Part shown: piece after piece, positions 42,197-44,839 of the stretch | Numbering within the stretch: position 1 is the first letter of the stretch | Layout: the number at the start of each line of letters is the position of its first letter | Assembly: GCA_004555955.1 (NCBI GenBank) | Contig: SFJG01000007.1 | Location: 1-44,839, forward strand | Direction of reading: 5' to 3' | Origin: Bacteroidales bacterium | Lineage (GTDB): Bacteria; Bacteroidota; Bacteroidia; Bacteroidales; Muribaculaceae | DNA length: 44,839 nucleotides | Notes under the pieces: generated by a model | What the model was told of the DNA's origin: nothing | Seen by the model: only the letters and a program-made list of their open reading frames with translations | Databases searched by the model: none | Program-made: the position numbers and the translations under genes

Positions 42197-42209
42197 CAAA
42201 CCGCGTTTG
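42197..42209. repeat. Short palindrome in the clpB-tgt divergent gap
   Basis: CAAAC-CGC-GTTTG, a 13-base dyad in the 132 bp gap between clpB and tgt. It could be an operator for clpB, but it does not resemble the dyad found before grpE. Confidence 0.35.
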
Positions 42210-42254
42210 ATAACATTTCCCGGCAAAATAGGTCGAAAATCAAATAATTCTATG

Positions 42255-42262
42255 TAATTTTG
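42255..42262 (+). promoter_or_regulatory. Promoter -7 box for tgt
   Basis: TAATTTTG matches TAnnTTTG, 18 bp before the tgt ATG. No clear -33 TTTG. Confidence 0.55.
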
Positions 42263-42280
42263 TGGTCTTAAAGCGCCACT

Positions 42281-43411
42281 ATGGATTTTAAGTTAGAAGC
42301 ACAAGACAAAAACAGTAACGCCCGCGCAGGCGTGATAACCACCGACCACGGCACCATACAGACCCCGATATTTATGCCCGTAGGGACCGTCGGCTCGGTT
42401 AAAGGCGTGCACGTCACGGAGTTGGAAGAGCAAGTGAAAGCCCAAATCATCTTGGGCAACACCTATCACCTCTACCTGCGCCCAGGCACCGCCATCCTCG
42501 AAAAAGCAGGCGGACTGCATAAGTTTAACTCGTGGAACCGCCCCATCCTCACCGACAGCGGCGGATTTCAAGTGTTCTCGCTATCGGCGAACCGCCGTCT
42601 ATGCCCCGAAGGCGCCTACTTCCGCTCGCACATCGACGGCTCGAAACACCTGTTTACCCCCGAAGGCGTTGTCGACATACAGCGCTCCATCGGTGCCGAC
42701 ATTATGATGGCTCTCGACGAATGTCCCCCCGGCGATTCAGACTATAGTTATGCCAAAAAGTCACTCGCTCTGACGCACAATTGGCTACGTCGCGGTTGGG
42801 AGCATTTCAACCAAACTGAGGGCAAATACGGCTATCGACAGACCTTTTTCCCAATCGTTCAAGGTTGCGTCTATCCCGACCTCCGCACCGAATCTGCCAA
42901 ATTTGTCAGAGATTTGGGAGCCGAAGGTAATGCCATCGGCGGACTTGCCGTAGGCGAGCCTACCGAAAAGATGTACGAAATGATTGAACTCGTCAACGAC
43001 ATACTCCCCACCGACAAGCCGCGCTACCTGATGGGTGTGGGCACCCCCGCAAACATCCTCGAAGCAATCAGCCGTGGCGTCGATATGATGGACTGCGTGA
43101 TGCCGACCCGCAACGGCAGAAACGGCATGCTATTCACCAAAAACGGAATCATGAATATGCGCAACCGCAAATGGGCTGACGACTTCGAGCCTATCGAAGC
43201 CGACGGTGCCGCAGCCGTCGACCGCATCTACTCACGCGCTTACCTGCGACACCTCTTCGCCGCTCAAGAGCTCCTCGCCATGCAGATTGCTTCTATCCAC
43301 AACCTCGCTTTCTACCTCTGGCTCGTCGGCGAAGCACGTAGGCACATCCTGCTCGGCGACTTCAGCGCTTGGAAAGAAGAAACCGTCGTTAGAGTTATGC
43401 AACGACTATAA
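42281..43411 (+). CDS. tgt: tRNA-guanine transglycosylase
   Basis: Swaps G34 for preQ1 in tRNAs with GUN anticodons (queuosine pathway). The 376-residue protein has general base Asp92 (TDSGGFQVFS), nucleophile Asp268 (SRGVDMMDCVMPTRNGRNG), the GNAIGGLAVGEP base pocket and YLMGVGTP. The usual C-terminal zinc cysteines (CxCxxC ahead of the YSRAY block) are absent: at 308-314 the sequence reads DGAAAVD, while His340 (SIHN) remains. The catalytic residues are intact, so the enzyme should be active. It is 14 bp ahead of the LptF/G permease. Confidence 0.93.
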   Translation: MDFKLEAQDKNSNARAGVITTDHGTIQTPIFMPVGTVGSVKGVHVTELEEQVKAQIILGNTYHLYLRPGTAILEKAGGLHKFNSWNRPILTDSGGFQVFSLSANRRLCPEGAYFRSHIDGSKHLFTPEGVVDIQRSIGADIMMALDECPPGDSDYSYAKKSLALTHNWLRRGWEHFNQTEGKYGYRQTFFPIVQGCVYPDLRTESAKFVRDLGAEGNAIGGLAVGEPTEKMYEMIELVNDILPTDKPRYLMGVGTPANILEAISRGVDMMDCVMPTRNGRNGMLFTKNGIMNMRNRKWADDFEPIEADGAAAVDRIYSRAYLRHLFAAQELLAMQIASIHNLAFYLWLVGEARRHILLGDFSAWKEETVVRVMQRL

Positions 43412-43425
43412 CACGTCAAAACGCA

Positions 43426-44496
43426 ATGAAAATCAAGCAACTCGACCTATACATCATCCGCAAGTTTCTCGGAACTTACTTCTTTGCCATCTTACTGATT
43501 TTGGCAATTATCGTTATGTTCGACGTCAACGAGAAGATGGACAAATTCTTGCAAGCGCCGCTGAAAGCCACCATTTTTGACTATTACGTCAACTACCTGC
43601 CCTACATGGCCAACCAATTCAGCCCGCTCTTCACTTTCATTGCCGTAATCTTCTTCACCTCAAAACTTGCCGGCAACTCCGAAATAATCGCCATACTTTC
43701 GAGCGGTGTCAGTTTCCGACGGCTGCTCGTACCCTATATGGTGTCGGCGCTGGTCATTGCTGTTTTCACCTTTACGCTCGATGCATTCATCATCCCTCCG
43801 GCAAACGTCAAACGCATTGACTATCAGAATAAATACATCAAAAACAAAGCCGTCGACTACGGCTCCAACATCCAACTGCAAGTGGTTCCCGGCGAAATAG
43901 CCTACATGTCGCGCTTCGACAACCGCTCAAAAACCGCCTACAACTTCTCGCTCGAGAAGTTCGACGGCAAAGTGCTCCGCTCGCGCTTAACCGCCTCAAG
44001 CGCCGTCTACGACACGCTCTACCGCTGGACGGTGCGCGACTACATGATTCGCGACTTTAAGGGAATGAAAGAAGAAATCCGCCAAGGCGGCCGCCTCGAC
44101 ACCGTAGTGCCTATCGAACCGCGCGACTTCCTCATAGCCCAAAACGACCACGAAAAAATGACAACCCCCGACCTCTACAACTACATTAATCGTCAAAAGA
44201 TGCGAGGCGTTGCCAACATCAAGGGCTTTGAAATAGAACTACATCGACGATTTGCCATGACCGCCGCCGCGTTTATCCTGACGCTCATAGGAATGTCGCT
44301 ATCGTCGAAAAAAGTAAAGGGCGGAATGGGAATCAACATAGGCATCGGACTCGTGCTGAGTTTCTCCTACATCCTATTCTCCACTGTCACGTCGACGTTT
44401 GCCATCTCCGGCTACACCACGCCGTTCATCGCCATGTGGATTCCAAACGTGGTCTACTTGATAATCGGTATCTTCCTATACCGCCGCGCCGCATAA
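43426..44496 (+). CDS. LptF/LptG (YjgP/YjgQ) family permease
   Basis: A 356-residue membrane protein of normal family length. It begins KQLDLYIIRKFLGTYFFAILLILAIIVMFDV, then has helices at about 60-80 and 100-120, a periplasmic domain (about 125-265), and three helices at the end (about 275-295, 305-325, 333-352). It is a candidate partner of the longer permease at 27285-29198 in the LptB2FG LPS exporter. Which is F and which is G is not clear. It follows tgt closely and shares its transcript. Confidence 0.87.
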   Translation: MKIKQLDLYIIRKFLGTYFFAILLILAIIVMFDVNEKMDKFLQAPLKATIFDYYVNYLPYMANQFSPLFTFIAVIFFTSKLAGNSEIIAILSSGVSFRRLLVPYMVSALVIAVFTFTLDAFIIPPANVKRIDYQNKYIKNKAVDYGSNIQLQVVPGEIAYMSRFDNRSKTAYNFSLEKFDGKVLRSRLTASSAVYDTLYRWTVRDYMIRDFKGMKEEIRQGGRLDTVVPIEPRDFLIAQNDHEKMTTPDLYNYINRQKMRGVANIKGFEIELHRRFAMTAAAFILTLIGMSLSSKKVKGGMGINIGIGLVLSFSYILFSTVTSTFAISGYTTPFIAMWIPNVVYLIIGIFLYRRAA

Positions 44497-44600
44497 CGAC
44501 GACGCACCTAAATATGTAAAAATGCTAAAACTATATAAATAATCAAGTCAAATTAAGTCAATACGTACAACAATTAACTTATGCACTCTCGTCAAATTGA

Positions 44601-44839
44601 AAGCAAAAAGACAAAAGGTATAAATTAATTAGAAATTTTAGATATGGCAGAGGATACAGTAAAAGGTATTTAGCATATTTCAGACAGTTTTATCTGACTA
44701 TCAACGACATACATATTTTGCAAACGCGTTTGCAAAATATTACATGGTCACATATAATTAGAGTACTTGGCATAGAAGATCCTATGGCTATTCGCTGGTA
44801 TCTTGAAAGTGCTTCAAAAGAGATGTGGAGCGTACGCCA
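44601..44839 (+). pseudogene. DUF1016 (YhcG-type PDDEXK nuclease) N-terminal domain fragment, cut by the window end
   Basis: The open frame from 44601 has no start and runs off the end. It reads YGRGYSKRYLAYFRQFYL, ILQTRLQNITWSHIIRVLG, and KEMWSVR, matching the DUF1016 N-terminal domain (usual form YGKGFSxxNLxxMRxFYL..LSWSHYxxLL..WSVR). The sequence before YGRGYS (residues 1-14) does not continue the family, and nothing upstream in other frames does either, so the first 60 or so residues are lost. The region is AT-rich, unlike the LptF/G gene before it. It may be a decayed gene, an element edge, or foreign sequence at a contig end. Bases 44497-44600 show nothing I can name. Confidence 0.65.

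Overview
The window is almost entirely a chromosomal segment of an anaerobic member of the Bacteroidales (Bacteroidetes). Evidence: the promoters carry the Bacteroidetes -7 box TAnnTTTG, in three cases with a TTTG -33 box 20 bp upstream; Shine-Dalgarno sequences are weak or absent; and the gene content is diagnostic (LpxC-FabZ fusion, bacterial serine palmitoyltransferase, DUF4270 lipoprotein, BACON lipoprotein, a type IX secretion sorting domain, RibBA downstream of a long LptF-type permease). A Muribaculaceae/Porphyromonadaceae-like host is my guess from codon style; it is not proven.

Both ends look foreign. Bases 1 to about 580 encode the C-terminal part of a Firmicutes-type RelA/SpoT and run in frame into the C-terminal third of a Bacteroidales methionine aminopeptidase, at a point where both families carry the same Asp-Ile-Ser-Ala-Ala motif. 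This is most simply an assembly chimera. The last 240 bases hold an AT-rich piece of a DUF1016/YhcG-like nuclease gene with no start.

Layout: map fragment, DUF1232 protein, an outer-membrane barrel and a PlsC acyltransferase (1-3.2 kb); dnaB, divergent from three glycosyltransferases followed by ispE (3.4-8.9 kb); grpE-dnaJ, a zinc-ribbon/YARHG membrane protein and an M15 peptidase lipoprotein (9-12.3 kb); a reverse-strand set of small membrane protein, PstS-like lipoprotein and TPR protein (12.4-15.3 kb); tRNA-Thr(CGU); DUF4270 lipoprotein and a short glycogen-synthase-like protein (15.6-17.9 kb); a secreted C10 cysteine protease with T9SS tail (18.1-20.7 kb); alaS and a MerR regulator; an agmatine-to-putrescine operon (orf76-aguA-aguB) behind lptF-ribBA (23.8-29.2 kb); a lipid A operon lpxD-lpxC/fabZ-lpxA (29.4-32.6 kb); spt for sphingolipids and fabI; a 0.7 kb gene-poor gap with a decayed DUF4143 ATPase; rsfS-ftsH; a BACON lipoprotein; clpB; tgt-lptF/G.

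The main theme is envelope construction: lipid A (lpxD, lpxC/fabZ, lpxA), LPS export permeases (two LptF/G), phospholipid and sphingolipid acyl chemistry (plsC, spt, fabI), surface glycans (three glycosyltransferases), an outer-membrane barrel and exported lipoproteins, plus protein quality control (grpE, dnaJ, clpB, ftsH). Most genes are conserved housekeeping genes. I found no convincing new multigene system. The best second looks are the two contig ends, the intergenic inverted repeats, a glycogen-synthase-like protein without its sugar-nucleotide motif, and a Tgt without its usual zinc cysteines.
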